From positions 310,001 through 374,000 of the forward strand of contig NZ_MQSU01000002.1 of assembly GCF_001907245.1 (NCBI RefSeq): DNA of 64,000 bases. Direction: 5' to 3'. The notes below the pieces were generated by a model. It was not told the DNA's origin, did not search any database, and saw nothing but the letters and a program-made list of their open reading frames with translations. A program made the translations under genes and the position numbers. The stretch comes from Boudabousia liubingyangii (lineage in GTDB: Bacteria; Actinomycetota; Actinomycetes; Actinomycetales; Actinomycetaceae). Shown here in pieces: positions 52,453 to 61,967 of this stretch (positions are counted from its first letter, which is position 1; every line of letters begins with the position of its first letter).

Positions 52453-53766
52453 GTGGACCTTTTTACTCCGGCTTCCAGTAGTGAAGCAGCAGCTCAGAGC
52501 GCACCCTTGGCGGTCAGAATGCGACCTCGTGATATTTCCGAGGTCGTTGGGCAAGCACACCTTTTAAAGGCACAGTCACCCCTTCAAAACCTATTCGCCC
52601 GGGCTGAAGCCGGAAAACGTCCCGCCTCCTCGGTAATCCTATGGGGTCCAGCAGGGACGGGTAAAACTACCATCGCCTATCTACTGGCACGAAAGAGTAA
52701 CTGGAACTTTGTGGAGCTTTCGGCCGTAAGCGACGGAGTGGCTCAAGTTCGTCAAGTAATCAAGCAGGCTAAATCGGAACTCTCGCTGTCGGGGAAACCT
52801 ACGATTCTTTTTGTTGACGAGGTGCATCGCTTCTCCAAGTCTCAGCAGGATGCACTGTTGCCGGCGGTTGAAAACGCCTTCGTGACACTGATCGCGGCTA
52901 CCACCGAAAATCCCGTCTTTTCGGTGATTAATCCCTTGCTTTCACGATCCCTCATGGTTACTTTGGAGCCCCTGACCGAGGATGACCTTAAAGAGGTTAT
53001 CTCCCGTGCACTAAGTTCTGAACGCGGGTTGGGTGGTAGATTCGAACTAGAGTCTGAAGCGATTGACATCATTTTGGGTGCTGCCGGTGGTGATGCAAGA
53101 AAATCATTAACGATTCTGGAAGCCGCCGCAGACGCAGCGGGGGAGAGCCCCGTAATCTCTGTTGAACATGTCCGGGCCGTCGCTGACTCAGCGGGCCTAG
53201 AATACGGTATCGATCAGCATTATGACGTTATCAGTGCCTTTATTAAATCAATGCGTGGTTCAGATCCGGACGCGGCCCTGTACTACTTGGCTAGGATGCT
53301 TCACGCCGGCGAAGACCCGCGGTTTATTGCCCGCCGAATCATGATCGCCGCTTCCGAAGACGTCGGGATGGCAGACCCAACCGTTCTACCGTTAACCGCA
53401 GCAGCGTTGACTGCAGTACAACACGTGGGTATGCCCGAAGCGCGGATTATCCTGGCGCAGGCGGCTGTGGCCGTAGCGGTAGCACCCAAATCTAACGCTG
53501 TTTATAAAGGAATTAATGCTGCGCTTGAACTAGTACAAAACGGTCAGGGGAATGATATTCCACCTTATTTACGGGATGCGCGATCGCCGCTTCAAAAGGG
53601 CGCTTCCTATCGCTACCCGCACGATTACGAGCATGGGGTGGCACCTCAGCGTTACCTACCCGAATCACTGGGTGATCTAAAACTGTACGAGCCCACCACA
53701 CACGGCTTTGAGAGTCGTATCACAAGTCGCCTGTCGAAGGTAGAAGAGCTACGTAATATGCCGTAA
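52453..53766 (+). CDS. rarA: Replication-associated recombination protein A (AAA+ ATPase)
   Basis: 437 residues, the RarA/MgsA family related to clamp-loader ATPases and eukaryotic WRNIP1; acts at stalled replication forks. The N-terminal LAVRMRPRDISEVVGQAHLL is the family opening; Walker A GPAGTGKT is at 65-72; Walker B is ILFVDEVHRFSKSQQD, sensor 1 lies in LIAATTENP, and the C-terminal tetramerisation domain has DAALYYLARMLHAGEDPRFIARR and the conserved PPYLRDA. GTG start, probably leaderless. rpsD follows 100 bp downstream. Confidence 0.94.
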   Translation: MDLFTPASSSEAAAQSAPLAVRMRPRDISEVVGQAHLLKAQSPLQNLFARAEAGKRPASSVILWGPAGTGKTTIAYLLARKSNWNFVELSAVSDGVAQVRQVIKQAKSELSLSGKPTILFVDEVHRFSKSQQDALLPAVENAFVTLIAATTENPVFSVINPLLSRSLMVTLEPLTEDDLKEVISRALSSERGLGGRFELESEAIDIILGAAGGDARKSLTILEAAADAAGESPVISVEHVRAVADSAGLEYGIDQHYDVISAFIKSMRGSDPDAALYYLARMLHAGEDPRFIARRIMIAASEDVGMADPTVLPLTAAALTAVQHVGMPEARIILAQAAVAVAVAPKSNAVYKGINAALELVQNGQGNDIPPYLRDARSPLQKGASYRYPHDYEHGVAPQRYLPESLGDLKLYEPTTHGFESRITSRLSKVEELRNMP

Positions 53767-53776
53767 ACTAGGGCAG

Positions 53777-53834
53777 TTGCCAATCGTGGCAATCCTGGGG
53801 TCTTGGCCTTGTGTCGACCCCACCGCGCAAGCGG
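53777..53834 (+). promoter_or_regulatory. Structured leader of rpsD, candidate autoregulatory RNA
   Basis: Three hairpins follow each other in the 102 bp before rpsD: TTGCCA-ATCG-TGGCAA (53777-53792), GGGGTC/GACCCC (53797-53802, 53816-53821) and CCGC-GCAA-GCGG with a GNRA loop (53823-53834). S4 controls its own operon through mRNA structures in other bacteria. This one does not obviously match a known family. Confidence 0.45.
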
Positions 53835-53868
53835 TTGAACGAAAAATCGTACAGGAAGGTACAAAATT

Positions 53869-54492
53869 ATGGCTATTAGCCGCACTCGTCGCCAGGTGCG
53901 CCTCTCTCGCGCCCTAGGTATCCCGTTGACCCCCAAGGCTGTTCGCTACTTCGAAAAGCGTCCCTACGGCCCCGGTGAACACGGCCGCGCCCGCAAGCGC
54001 AGCGAATCTGACTACGCTATCCGTCTAAAGGAAAAGCAGCGTCTACGCGCCCAGTACAACATCCGCGAAGCTCAGCTAGTTCGCGTCTTCGAAGAAGCAC
54101 GCCGCGCTGAAGGCCTAACCGGTGAAAACCTAGTCGAACTTCTAGAAATGCGTCTAGACGCCCTAGTGCTACGTTCCGGCTTTGCCCGCACCGCAGCCCA
54201 GGCTCGTCAGATCATCGTGCACCGTCACATCCTAGTTGACGGTCAGCTAGTTGACCGCCCGTCCTACCGCGTGAAGCCCGGACAGGTCATCATGGTTAAG
54301 CCCAAGAGCCAGACCATGGTTCCCTTCCAGATTGCTGCCGCTGGTGAACACCGCGACGTGCTACCTGCAGTCCCCGCTTACCTAGACGTCCAGCTAGAAA
54401 AGCTAACCTCCACCTTGGTCCGTCGCCCCAAGCGTGACGAAGTTCCCGTCACCTGTGACGTCCAGATGGTTGTTGAATACTACTCACGCTGA
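53869..54492 (+). CDS. rpsD: 30S ribosomal protein S4, cysteine-free form
   Basis: 207 residues, ATG after GGAAGG. S4 starts assembly of the 30S body by binding 16S rRNA. N-terminal TRRQVRLSRALGIPLTPKAVRYFEKRPYGPGEHGR is the typical opening but without the four zinc-binding cysteines of the C+ form, so this is a C- S4. The S4 RNA-binding domain is at about 95-155 (RLDALVLRSGFARTAAQARQIIVHRHILVDG). The location next to alaS, away from the main ribosomal operons, is usual in actinobacteria. Leucine is almost always CTA, a sign of high expression. Confidence 0.96.
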   Translation: MAISRTRRQVRLSRALGIPLTPKAVRYFEKRPYGPGEHGRARKRSESDYAIRLKEKQRLRAQYNIREAQLVRVFEEARRAEGLTGENLVELLEMRLDALVLRSGFARTAAQARQIIVHRHILVDGQLVDRPSYRVKPGQVIMVKPKSQTMVPFQIAAAGEHRDVLPAVPAYLDVQLEKLTSTLVRRPKRDEVPVTCDVQMVVEYYSR

Positions 54493-54511
54493 TATTTAAC
54501 AGCGCCATTTA

Positions 54512-54541
54512 CTGGCCCCGTAGTGAAAACTGCGGGGCCAG
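54512..54541 (+). terminator. Terminator-like hairpin after rpsD
   Basis: CTGGCCCCGTAG (54512-54523) and CTGCGGGGCCAG (54530-54541) form a 12 bp stem with one G-U pair and a TGAAAA loop; no U-tract follows. Confidence 0.75.
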
Positions 54542-54607
54542 CAATGTATTATTAGGTGATTACCGTTCAGAAAGAATCCCGGGTCTATGCCCGGTTTAAG
54601 GAAGAAA

Positions 54608-57280
54608 ATGCGTACCTCTGAAATTCGCTCCCGCTGGCTTGATTTCTTCGCCTCGAAGGACCACCACATCGCGCCCTCCGTACCGTTGATCTCTCCGGAT
54701 CCCTCGATCCTCTTCACCATCGCCGGCATGGTTCCCTTTATTCCCTACATTATTGGAACCGAAAAGGCTCCCTGGCCTCGCGTAGCTTCAGTACAGAAAT
54801 GTATCCGAACCAACGATATTGACAACGTTGGCAAGACTACCCGTCACGGCACCTTCTTCCAGATGAATGGTAACTTCTCATTCGGTGACTACTTCAAAGA
54901 AGGTGCCATCGATTTTGCCTTTGAGCTACTCACCGGCAGCGTCGATAAGGGCAACTACGGTCTAGATGCCGACCGTCTCTGGGTAACCCTCTGGGAAGAA
55001 GACCACGAATCCTTTGACGTCCTGACCAAAAAGATCGGCATCGATCCCAAGCACATCGTGCGTCTTCCTCGAAACGAAAACTTCTGGGACACCGGCCAGC
55101 CCGGTCCCGCCGGTCCCTGTGCGGAATGGCACTATGACCGTGGTCCCGCTTACGGTCCGGAAGCTGTCGGGGGCAATGTCGATCCCGGTGGCGACCGCTA
55201 CCTCGAAGTTTGGAACCTAGTTTTCGACCAGTTCCTACGCGGCGAAGGCAAGGGCAAAGACTACCCGCTACTTGGCGAACTCGATGCCAAGGCAATCGAT
55301 ACCGGTGCTGGCTTGGAGCGCCTCGCTGTGCTACTTCAAGACAAAGCCAATATGTACGAGATCGACGAAGTCTACCCCGTCATCCAGGCAACCGAACAAC
55401 TAACCGGCCTGAAGTACGGTCAGAACCAAGATCCAAGCGTTGATATCCGGATGCGTGTCATCGCAGACCACGTCCGTTCGTCGCTAATGCTGATTGGCGA
55501 TGGGGTCCAGCCCGGTAATGATGGTCGCGGGTACGTGCTACGCCGACTAGTCCGCCGTGCTGTCCGGGCAATGCGCTTGCTAGGTGTAGACCGAGCAGTC
55601 TTGCCCGATCTATTGCCGGTCTCCAAGGACGTAATGAAGCTTTCCTACCCAGAACTAGAGCAGCGCTGGGGACAGATCTCAGATATTGCCTACGCGGAAG
55701 AAGAAGCGTTCCTCCGTACGCTTTCATCCGGAACTACCATCTTCGACAACATGGTGAAGAGCGCACAGAACAAGACCATCTCTGGTGCTGATGCCTTCGC
55801 TCTTCACGATACTTACGGTTTCCCCATCGACCTAACCTTGGAAATGGCCTCTGAAGCGGGGCTACAGGTTGATCAGGATTCCTTCCGTGCCCTCATGCAG
55901 GAGCAGAAGGACCGTGCTCGTGCGGATGCCGTTAATAAGAAGACAGGACACGTGGACTCCCGTATCTACCATGAACTAGCGGAAAAGGTTGGTGGCAAGG
56001 TCGACTTCCTGGGCTACACCGAAAGCACTGCTACCGCTAAGGTTATGGGTCTACTAGTTAAGGGACAGCCCCAGCCGGTGGTAACCGCACCTGCTGAAGT
56101 TGATGTCATCCTTGACCAGACTCCTTTCTGGGCTGAAATGGGTGGTCAGCTAGCCGACCAAGGTACCATCACTGCCCCGGGAATGACCTTGGAGGTTACC
56201 GACGTGCAGGCCCCGATTAAGGGCCTAAGCGTACACCGCTGCCGCTTGGTAGAAGGCGAAGTAGCACTAGGCGAGGAAGTTACCGCTAGCATCGATACGG
56301 AACGTCGTCTTCACATTGCTCGGGCCCACACCGCCACTCACATGGTGCACAAGGCTCTACACGAAACCCTAGGCGAACAGGCCACCCAGGCCGGCTCTGA
56401 AAACAGCCCGTCCCGGATGCGCTTCGACTTCCGTCACAACCAAGCACTAAGCTCTGATGCCCTCGGGACAATCGAAGGCCGCGTTAACGAACAGCTAGCC
56501 AAAAACCTAGCCGTCACCGACCAAGTCATGGATCTAGACGATGCTCGTGCACTAGGAGCCATGGCGCTCTTCGGTGAAAAGTATGGTCGCGAAGTACGCG
56601 TTGTTACCATTGGCGATGGTTGGTCTCGCGAACTCTGCGCCGGTACCCACGTTCCGATGACCGGTAACATCGGCCGCATCACCCTCTTGGGCGAATCCTC
56701 TATTGGCTCCGGTGTACGTCGTATGGACGCACTTGTCGGTGATGGTGCCTACCAGCACCAATCCCAGGAGCACAGCCTACTAGCGAACCTGTCCACTCTA
56801 GTAGGTCGTCCTACCGAAGAGCTTCCGGGCGCCATTGAAAACCTCATGAGCCGCTTGAAGGAAACTCAGAAGGAACTTACCCAGCTGCGTACCCAAAGCG
56901 TCTTGAACCAAGCTAAGGAATTAGTCAACAAGGCACAGGAGATCAACGGCGTTCGGGTTATTAACGAAGATCTAGGCTCGCTTGGTGCAGCCGACGCCCT
57001 ACGTACCGCGGTACTACAGCTACGTGACCAACTTGGAAACGAACGTCCGGTTGTGGTGGCCCTAACTGCGGAAGTCGCTGGCAAGGGCTCACTTGTGGTA
57101 GCTACCAACGCCACGGCTCGCGAAGCTGGAATTAATGCTGGACAACTGGTCAAGGCTGCTGCTACTCGTGCCGGCGGTGGCGGCGGCGGTAAGCCCGATA
57201 TGGCGCAGGCTGGTCTAAAGGATCCTGCCAAGTTGAGCGTTGCTCGAGAAGCTCTAACCGAGGCACTTAGCGAAGCCTGA
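54608..57280 (+). CDS. alaS: Alanyl-tRNA synthetase
   Basis: 890 residues from the ATG at 54608, 6 bp after AAGGAAG; the frame is open from 54587 but those seven codons contain the ribosome site. Class II synthetase with editing. The catalytic domain has SIRSRWLDFF-like MRTSEIRS, VASVQKCIRTNDIDNVG, RHGTFFQMNGNFSFGDYFK and the GAGLERLAVL motif 3. The editing domain carries the zinc ligands HTATHMVH and CAGTHVPMTG. The C-terminal DHHA1 domain ends in a glycine loop (GGGGGGKPDMAQAG). Next gene begins 2 bp later, so alaS-ruvX-mltG is one operon. Confidence 0.97.
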   Translation: MRTSEIRSRWLDFFASKDHHIAPSVPLISPDPSILFTIAGMVPFIPYIIGTEKAPWPRVASVQKCIRTNDIDNVGKTTRHGTFFQMNGNFSFGDYFKEGAIDFAFELLTGSVDKGNYGLDADRLWVTLWEEDHESFDVLTKKIGIDPKHIVRLPRNENFWDTGQPGPAGPCAEWHYDRGPAYGPEAVGGNVDPGGDRYLEVWNLVFDQFLRGEGKGKDYPLLGELDAKAIDTGAGLERLAVLLQDKANMYEIDEVYPVIQATEQLTGLKYGQNQDPSVDIRMRVIADHVRSSLMLIGDGVQPGNDGRGYVLRRLVRRAVRAMRLLGVDRAVLPDLLPVSKDVMKLSYPELEQRWGQISDIAYAEEEAFLRTLSSGTTIFDNMVKSAQNKTISGADAFALHDTYGFPIDLTLEMASEAGLQVDQDSFRALMQEQKDRARADAVNKKTGHVDSRIYHELAEKVGGKVDFLGYTESTATAKVMGLLVKGQPQPVVTAPAEVDVILDQTPFWAEMGGQLADQGTITAPGMTLEVTDVQAPIKGLSVHRCRLVEGEVALGEEVTASIDTERRLHIARAHTATHMVHKALHETLGEQATQAGSENSPSRMRFDFRHNQALSSDALGTIEGRVNEQLAKNLAVTDQVMDLDDARALGAMALFGEKYGREVRVVTIGDGWSRELCAGTHVPMTGNIGRITLLGESSIGSGVRRMDALVGDGAYQHQSQEHSLLANLSTLVGRPTEELPGAIENLMSRLKETQKELTQLRTQSVLNQAKELVNKAQEINGVRVINEDLGSLGAADALRTAVLQLRDQLGNERPVVVALTAEVAGKGSLVVATNATAREAGINAGQLVKAAATRAGGGGGGKPDMAQAGLKDPAKLSVAREALTEALSEA

Positions 57281-57282
57281 TA

Positions 57283-57762
57283 ATGACAGTTACACGCTGG
57301 GCCTTTGACGTTGGGCGGGCACGAATCGGTGCCGCACGGACCCCAGCCGGAACCACGGTGGTGCTTCCGGCTGGGACCTTCCAAGTCGATAAAAACGGCG
57401 CCTACTGGCATCGAATCGTCGACGCCCTGCACGAAAGTCCTGCCTCCGTCATATATGTCGGGTTACCATTACACCTAAACGGAAATCAGGGAGCTTCGGT
57501 AAAGCTAGCTCGCAACTTTGCGAAACAGTTACATCGACGCTATCCCACAGCTGAGATCAGAATGATTGACGAACGTCTTACGACCTCGACAGCACATCTG
57601 AGATTAGCTGACGCAGGAATTTCCGGTCGCAACCGCACACAGATCATCGATCAAGCGGCCGCGGCGGTAATTCTTGAATATGCCATTGCCTCAGAAGGCC
57701 CAGATGGACAGTTCAGCGGCGAACTATTTGCTGCGGCAACGGAAGAAAGGAACAACGGTTGA
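57283..57762 (+). CDS. ruvX: Putative pre-16S rRNA nuclease / Holliday junction resolvase-like YqgF
   Basis: 159 residues, RNase H-like fold. The family trims the 5' end of 16S rRNA in E. coli and is also annotated as a Holliday resolvase. FDVGRARIGAA (8-18) contains the first catalytic Asp9; VIYVGLPLHLNGNQG holds the GLP segment, and MIDERLTTSTAHLRLADAG and IIDQAAAAVILEYAI carry the other conserved acidic residues. It starts 2 bp after alaS and its stop overlaps the mltG start, as in many actinobacteria. Confidence 0.93.
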   Translation: MTVTRWAFDVGRARIGAARTPAGTTVVLPAGTFQVDKNGAYWHRIVDALHESPASVIYVGLPLHLNGNQGASVKLARNFAKQLHRRYPTAEIRMIDERLTTSTAHLRLADAGISGRNRTQIIDQAAAAVILEYAIASEGPDGQFSGELFAAATEERNNG

Positions 57763-59246
57763 GTATGGACAACCAAGGCGAACCGACCCGTCGGATTCCC
57801 TCTCGTAGGGAACTACGCGCACAACGGGAACAGGCCCTTGCTGCTCAGCAGAATGAAACTGAACCCAAGATTGAAGAGCCTCGTGAGACTCCTTCAGAAC
57901 TGGCTTCAGCCAATCCTTCTTCCGAAGCACAAAGTGAAGCGAACGTCGCGCCCGTGGTGGAAGAGACCCCAATCACCGCGCCCGTGGCGGAAAACCCGGT
58001 TACCACGCCTGAACCGACAGATGAAACCACTGTCAAGTTTGCGCCTACCACTCCCGTTTCCGCGGAGGCCCAAGCCCAAACCATTACCCGTCAAGCAATC
58101 GAAAATAAAGCCCGACGTATTGAGCAAGAGGGTGGCCCAAGGGAGGAATTCTTGAACACTTCACGTAAGCAACCCAAGAAACAAAAGCGTGGGCGGATCA
58201 TTTCGACCCTGATTATTCTGCTGTTAATGGCGGCCTTGGTGTTCGGTGGTATCTATCTAGCCAAAATGCTTCTAGGCCAGACCGAAGAAGCTCCCGCTGA
58301 TTACTCCGGTGGCGGTAGTGGGGTAGTGACTGTAGAAATTCCCCAGGGTGCCACTGGTAGTCAGATTGCCAGCATGCTAAAGGAACAGGACGTCGTGGCC
58401 TCTACAGATGCCTTTGTCTCTGCATTTAAAGCAAATCCAGAAGCGAAGAACATCCAGCCCGGCACCTACACCTTGGCTAATAAAATGAGCTCGGCAGCCG
58501 CGGTGGCCGCACTATTGGATTCGGCTAACCGCGTGGATAACGATCTCACTATCCCCGAAGGCTTCACACTAAAACAAATCAAACAGCGTCTTATCAAACG
58601 TGCTGGCTACACAGAAGAACAACTAAACGCCGCACTTAAAGATACGAACGCCATTGGTCTACCAGCGGAAGCAAAGGGCAATGTAGAAGGCTGGATTGCC
58701 CCGGCAACCTACACTCAGAAGAAGGGCGAAGACGCTAAGGCCCTCTTCAAGACGATGATTGAAACCAATACCAAGCGACTTGAAAAACTTGGGATCCCGC
58801 GCGATCAGTGGCAGGTAGCCTTAACTAAGGGGTCGATTCTAGAGCGCGAAGTTGCCAAGAAGGAATATCTTCCCATGGTGGCTCGCGTGATCGATAACCG
58901 CCTTGATGCAGAAAAGGGCAAAGAGGTACTGAACCGTCTGCAGATGGACTCTACGGTAGCTTATGCTTCAGGACGTACTAGCGGTCTACCTACCCAGCAG
59001 GAACTACAGGCTGACTCTCCCTACAACACCTACAAGAACGCCGGCTTACCGCCCACCCCGATTGGCGTTGTCGGTGACGCTGCTCTGGAAGCCGTCATGC
59101 ACCCCGCCGACGGTAACTGGTTGTACTTCGTAACCACCAATCTAGATACCGGTGAAACCAAGTTCTACGACACCTACGACGAGTTCGTCAAGGGTAAGGC
59201 GGAACTAGCGGAGTACTGCAAGACTCACGAAAAGTCCTGCTACTGA
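57759..59246 (+). CDS. mltG: Endolytic murein transglycosylase MltG
   Basis: 495 residues. MltG cleaves nascent peptidoglycan strands at the outer face of the membrane and sets glycan length. Residues 1-140 are a cytoplasmic, Glu/Pro-rich disordered region, the single span is at about 146-170, followed by a LysM-like part (VTVEIPQGATGSQIASML) and the YceG catalytic domain. ILEREV (360-365) corresponds to the segment carrying the catalytic glutamate; LQMDSTVAYA and SPYNTYKNAGLPPTPI are conserved substrate-cleft motifs. TTG 57759 lies 7 bp after AAAGGA and overlaps the ruvX stop; ATG 57765 is the alternative. Confidence 0.93.
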   Translation: MSMDNQGEPTRRIPSRRELRAQREQALAAQQNETEPKIEEPRETPSELASANPSSEAQSEANVAPVVEETPITAPVAENPVTTPEPTDETTVKFAPTTPVSAEAQAQTITRQAIENKARRIEQEGGPREEFLNTSRKQPKKQKRGRIISTLIILLLMAALVFGGIYLAKMLLGQTEEAPADYSGGGSGVVTVEIPQGATGSQIASMLKEQDVVASTDAFVSAFKANPEAKNIQPGTYTLANKMSSAAAVAALLDSANRVDNDLTIPEGFTLKQIKQRLIKRAGYTEEQLNAALKDTNAIGLPAEAKGNVEGWIAPATYTQKKGEDAKALFKTMIETNTKRLEKLGIPRDQWQVALTKGSILEREVAKKEYLPMVARVIDNRLDAEKGKEVLNRLQMDSTVAYASGRTSGLPTQQELQADSPYNTYKNAGLPPTPIGVVGDAALEAVMHPADGNWLYFVTTNLDTGETKFYDTYDEFVKGKAELAEYCKTHEKSCY

Positions 59247-59271
59247 GATAAGTAATTATCGAGATAATACG

Positions 59272-60096
59272 ATGCGTTTTGCTTTAATTGGCTCGCCGGT
59301 GGCTCATTCGCTATCACCTCTGATGCATAATGCTGGCTACCGGGCGCTAGGAATCGAAGCGACTTACGAAGCGGTCGAGTTATCGGAGATCGAATCTGAA
59401 GGGCCCTGGAGTCAATTTGATGGGCTCTCAGTAACGATGCCACTCAAACAGAAGATCATTCCCTTCCTTGATTCTCTAGAGCCGTCCGCGGCCGCCACCG
59501 GAGTGGTCAACACGGTAGTAAACTCGGCCGGCTTAAAGGTTGGTTTCAACACCGATATTTACGGCATTTCTCAGGCGATTCAACATGCTGCCCGGCAGTA
59601 CCAGCTTGAACCACAGTTTAAAAAGGCCGTCATAATCGGTGGACGTGCCTCCGCGTGCTCGGCTCTAGCCGCCCTCGGCGAACTGGGAAGACCAGAAACC
59701 TTTATCACCGCACGAACCTTAACGGGCCCGGGCACAGTGACTGCCGCACGTCGGGAACTGAGGACCGACTTCTTACCTGTTGCGTGGCGACTGACCGACA
59801 TGATCAAACGTGTCCTAACCGAAGCTGACCTAGTCATTTCGACTGTCCCAGCGAAGGTCCTAGAAGGTTGGGATGAAAGCTTCCAGCTCAAGGCAGAGGC
59901 GCTAGTCCTTGAAGCCTCTTACGCAAATGCCGGCACTTGGCTACAAGCTGCCTGCCAACGCAGCGACGCACACTATATCCCAGGTGTCGAGATGCTCTTC
60001 CATCAAGCTATCCAGCAGTTTGCTTTACACACTGGTAAAGCTGCTCCGGTCGAAGCCATGCGCGACGCACTTGATCAGCACTTAGCACAGGCCTAG
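59272..60096 (+). CDS. aroE: Shikimate dehydrogenase
   Basis: 274 residues. Reduces 3-dehydroshikimate to shikimate with NADPH. ALIGSPVAHSLSPLMHN (4-20) binds shikimate; the catalytic pair is Lys59 in LSVTMPLKQK and Asp95 in GFNTDIYG. The nucleotide loop is VIIGGRASACSALAAL; it reads GGRAS instead of the usual GAGG, a mild deviation. VDLVPGVEMLFHQAIQQF-like IPGVEMLFHQAIQQFALHTG closes the substrate site. It lies 25 bp after mltG and belongs to the aro cluster aroE-prepilin peptidase-aroC-aroKB. Confidence 0.93.
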   Translation: MRFALIGSPVAHSLSPLMHNAGYRALGIEATYEAVELSEIESEGPWSQFDGLSVTMPLKQKIIPFLDSLEPSAAATGVVNTVVNSAGLKVGFNTDIYGISQAIQHAARQYQLEPQFKKAVIIGGRASACSALAALGELGRPETFITARTLTGPGTVTAARRELRTDFLPVAWRLTDMIKRVLTEADLVISTVPAKVLEGWDESFQLKAEALVLEASYANAGTWLQAACQRSDAHYIPGVEMLFHQAIQQFALHTGKAAPVEAMRDALDQHLAQA

Positions 60097-60122
60097 TAAT
60101 ACCTAGACGCAGAGAGCTAAGA

Positions 60123-60737
60123 ATGAATCCGCTAATCATTCTGTCCCTAAGCCTGGGCGTGCTAACGTTCCTGTACACACTTTTCTGGATTAAGAAATAT
60201 TCGCCTAAATATGCTAGTTTCACGATTCGAGATCAGCTGGTCTATGTCTTTATCGTGTTAATACTTTTGGGCTTTTTCCTCTGGCATTTTAGAGTTGGAG
60301 CGTTCTTGATTCCAGCACTGCCGCCCACTGCCTTAGCTATAACTATCGATCAGCGCGTTCATCTACTGCCTAACCGCTTGGTCTTAGCTAGTGTGGTACT
60401 TCATCTTGGGGCCCTTGCGGTCTTTCAAGCCGGAATTCCAAATCCACAACAAAAAACCCATTCTTGGACCTTTTTAGCATTAGTACTAGCTATCACCCTC
60501 GTCGTTTTAGGAATATTGCTATTCGTTGGAATCGGTATGGGAGACCTCAAATTTGCGCCTGCTTTAGTGCTCTGGGCAGCGGCCACAGACACACTACCGC
60601 AGTACCTGTTCATACTAGCCATTCTTCCCGCTCTCTACTTAATATTTAGGCGAATTGCAGGTCATAAAGATAAATATGTGGCTTATGGTCCATGGTTATA
60701 TATTTCTCTCCCCTTGGCGCTGAGCCTGAGTATTTAA
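60123..60737 (+). CDS. Prepilin peptidase, A24 family, short form
   Basis: 204 residues with six or more hydrophobic spans. Aspartyl peptidase of the type IV prepilin/TadV class that cleaves prepilin or Flp-type leader peptides at the membrane. The two catalytic aspartates are Asp76 in ITIDQRVHLLPNRLV and Asp141 in GIGMGDLKFAPAL. It lacks the N-terminal methyltransferase domain and the cysteine motif of full-length PilD. The position between aroE and aroC is frequent in actinobacteria; no pilin genes are in the window, so its substrate is encoded elsewhere. Confidence 0.85.
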   Translation: MNPLIILSLSLGVLTFLYTLFWIKKYSPKYASFTIRDQLVYVFIVLILLGFFLWHFRVGAFLIPALPPTALAITIDQRVHLLPNRLVLASVVLHLGALAVFQAGIPNPQQKTHSWTFLALVLAITLVVLGILLFVGIGMGDLKFAPALVLWAAATDTLPQYLFILAILPALYLIFRRIAGHKDKYVAYGPWLYISLPLALSLSI

Positions 60738-60761
60738 AAAAGCTATGCAATAATTCGTGTC

Positions 60762-61967
60762 ATGCTTAGATGGTTAACTGCTGGAGAATCACACGGTCCA
60801 GCGCTCGTAGGAATGATCGATGGAGTCCCCGCAGGTCTCAAGCTGCAAAGTAAAGATTTTGAGGCCGAACTTCACCGGCGTCGTCAAGGAGCTGGCCGAG
60901 GAGCGCGCCAAGCCTTTGAAAAGGATCGTCTGGAAATCCTCGGGGGAATCCGTCATGGCGTCACCACCGGTGCGCCCATCGCGCTGCTAATTCATAACTC
61001 TGAGTGGCCAAAATGGACCGACGTTATGAGTGCCGATCCAGTAGACCCGCAAGCGCTAAAAATCGACGCTGGTACCGGCGATGAACGGGAAATTGCCCGA
61101 AACCGTCCGCTTACACGTCCTCGCCCGGGCCATGCTGACTTGCCCGGAGCTATTAAATACCAGCAGCAGGATGCTAGAAATATCCTCGAACGTGCCTCCG
61201 CCCGGGAAACCGCTGCGCGAGTAGCGCTTGGTACCGTAGCCAAAGCCATCCTAGAACAAAGCTGTGGGATTAAACTTGTCTCGCATTTGCGCTCACTGGG
61301 CGCGGTCACCTCCCAGGCAGCAGAACCAATCCCAGCAGACGCACCGGCACTTGATGCGAGTCCCGTTCGCTGTCTCGACCCTCAAACCGAAGCTGAAATG
61401 CTCGCACACCTTGACGAGCTTAAAAAGGCTGGCGATACCTGTGGGGGAGTAGTAGAAACCCTAGCCTACGGAGTCCCAATCGGTCTGGGCTCACACGTTC
61501 AACATGACCGTCGTCTAGATGCGGCCATCGCCGCCGAGATCATGTCCATCCAAGCAGTAAAAGCCGTCGAAATCGGCGACGGTATGGAAGCCGCCCGCCG
61601 CCCTGGATCACAGGCCCAGGATGAGATTGTCCGGGATGCCGATGGTAACTGGCAGCGAGTTTCGAACCATGCCGGTGGTATTGAAGGGGGCATTTCCAAC
61701 GGCCAACCAATCGTCGTTCGCGCAGCCGTGAAACCTATTTCCACCGTTCCCAAAGCCTTACGCTCAATCGACTGGGCCACCGGTGAAGAATCCCGTGCAA
61801 ACCACCAGCGTTCTGATGTCTGCGCTGCCGTACCCGCGGCAGTAATCTGCGAATCGGTGTTGGCTCTGGTGTTAGCCGGATTCCTACTAGAGCGTGCCGG
61901 GGGCGACACCATTTCACAGATTAAAGCAAATCTTGAACGTTTGAATGCCGGTGATGATCGTGCCTGA
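60762..61967 (+). CDS. aroC: Chorismate synthase
   Basis: 401 residues. Uses reduced FMN to convert EPSP to chorismate, the end of the shikimate route. The N-terminal MLRWLTAGESHGPALVGMIDG is the flavin/substrate signature, RRRQGAGRGARQ (basic loop), RPGHADLPGAIKY, RASARETAARVALG and the C-terminal RSDVCAAVPAAVICES complete the family motifs. The ATG has no ribosome site; AATAAT/TAATTC at about 60749-60756 may be a -10 element giving a leaderless message. Ends overlapping aroKB. Confidence 0.96.
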   Translation: MLRWLTAGESHGPALVGMIDGVPAGLKLQSKDFEAELHRRRQGAGRGARQAFEKDRLEILGGIRHGVTTGAPIALLIHNSEWPKWTDVMSADPVDPQALKIDAGTGDEREIARNRPLTRPRPGHADLPGAIKYQQQDARNILERASARETAARVALGTVAKAILEQSCGIKLVSHLRSLGAVTSQAAEPIPADAPALDASPVRCLDPQTEAEMLAHLDELKKAGDTCGGVVETLAYGVPIGLGSHVQHDRRLDAAIAAEIMSIQAVKAVEIGDGMEAARRPGSQAQDEIVRDADGNWQRVSNHAGGIEGGISNGQPIVVRAAVKPISTVPKALRSIDWATGEESRANHQRSDVCAAVPAAVICESVLALVLAGFLLERAGGDTISQIKANLERLNAGDDRA

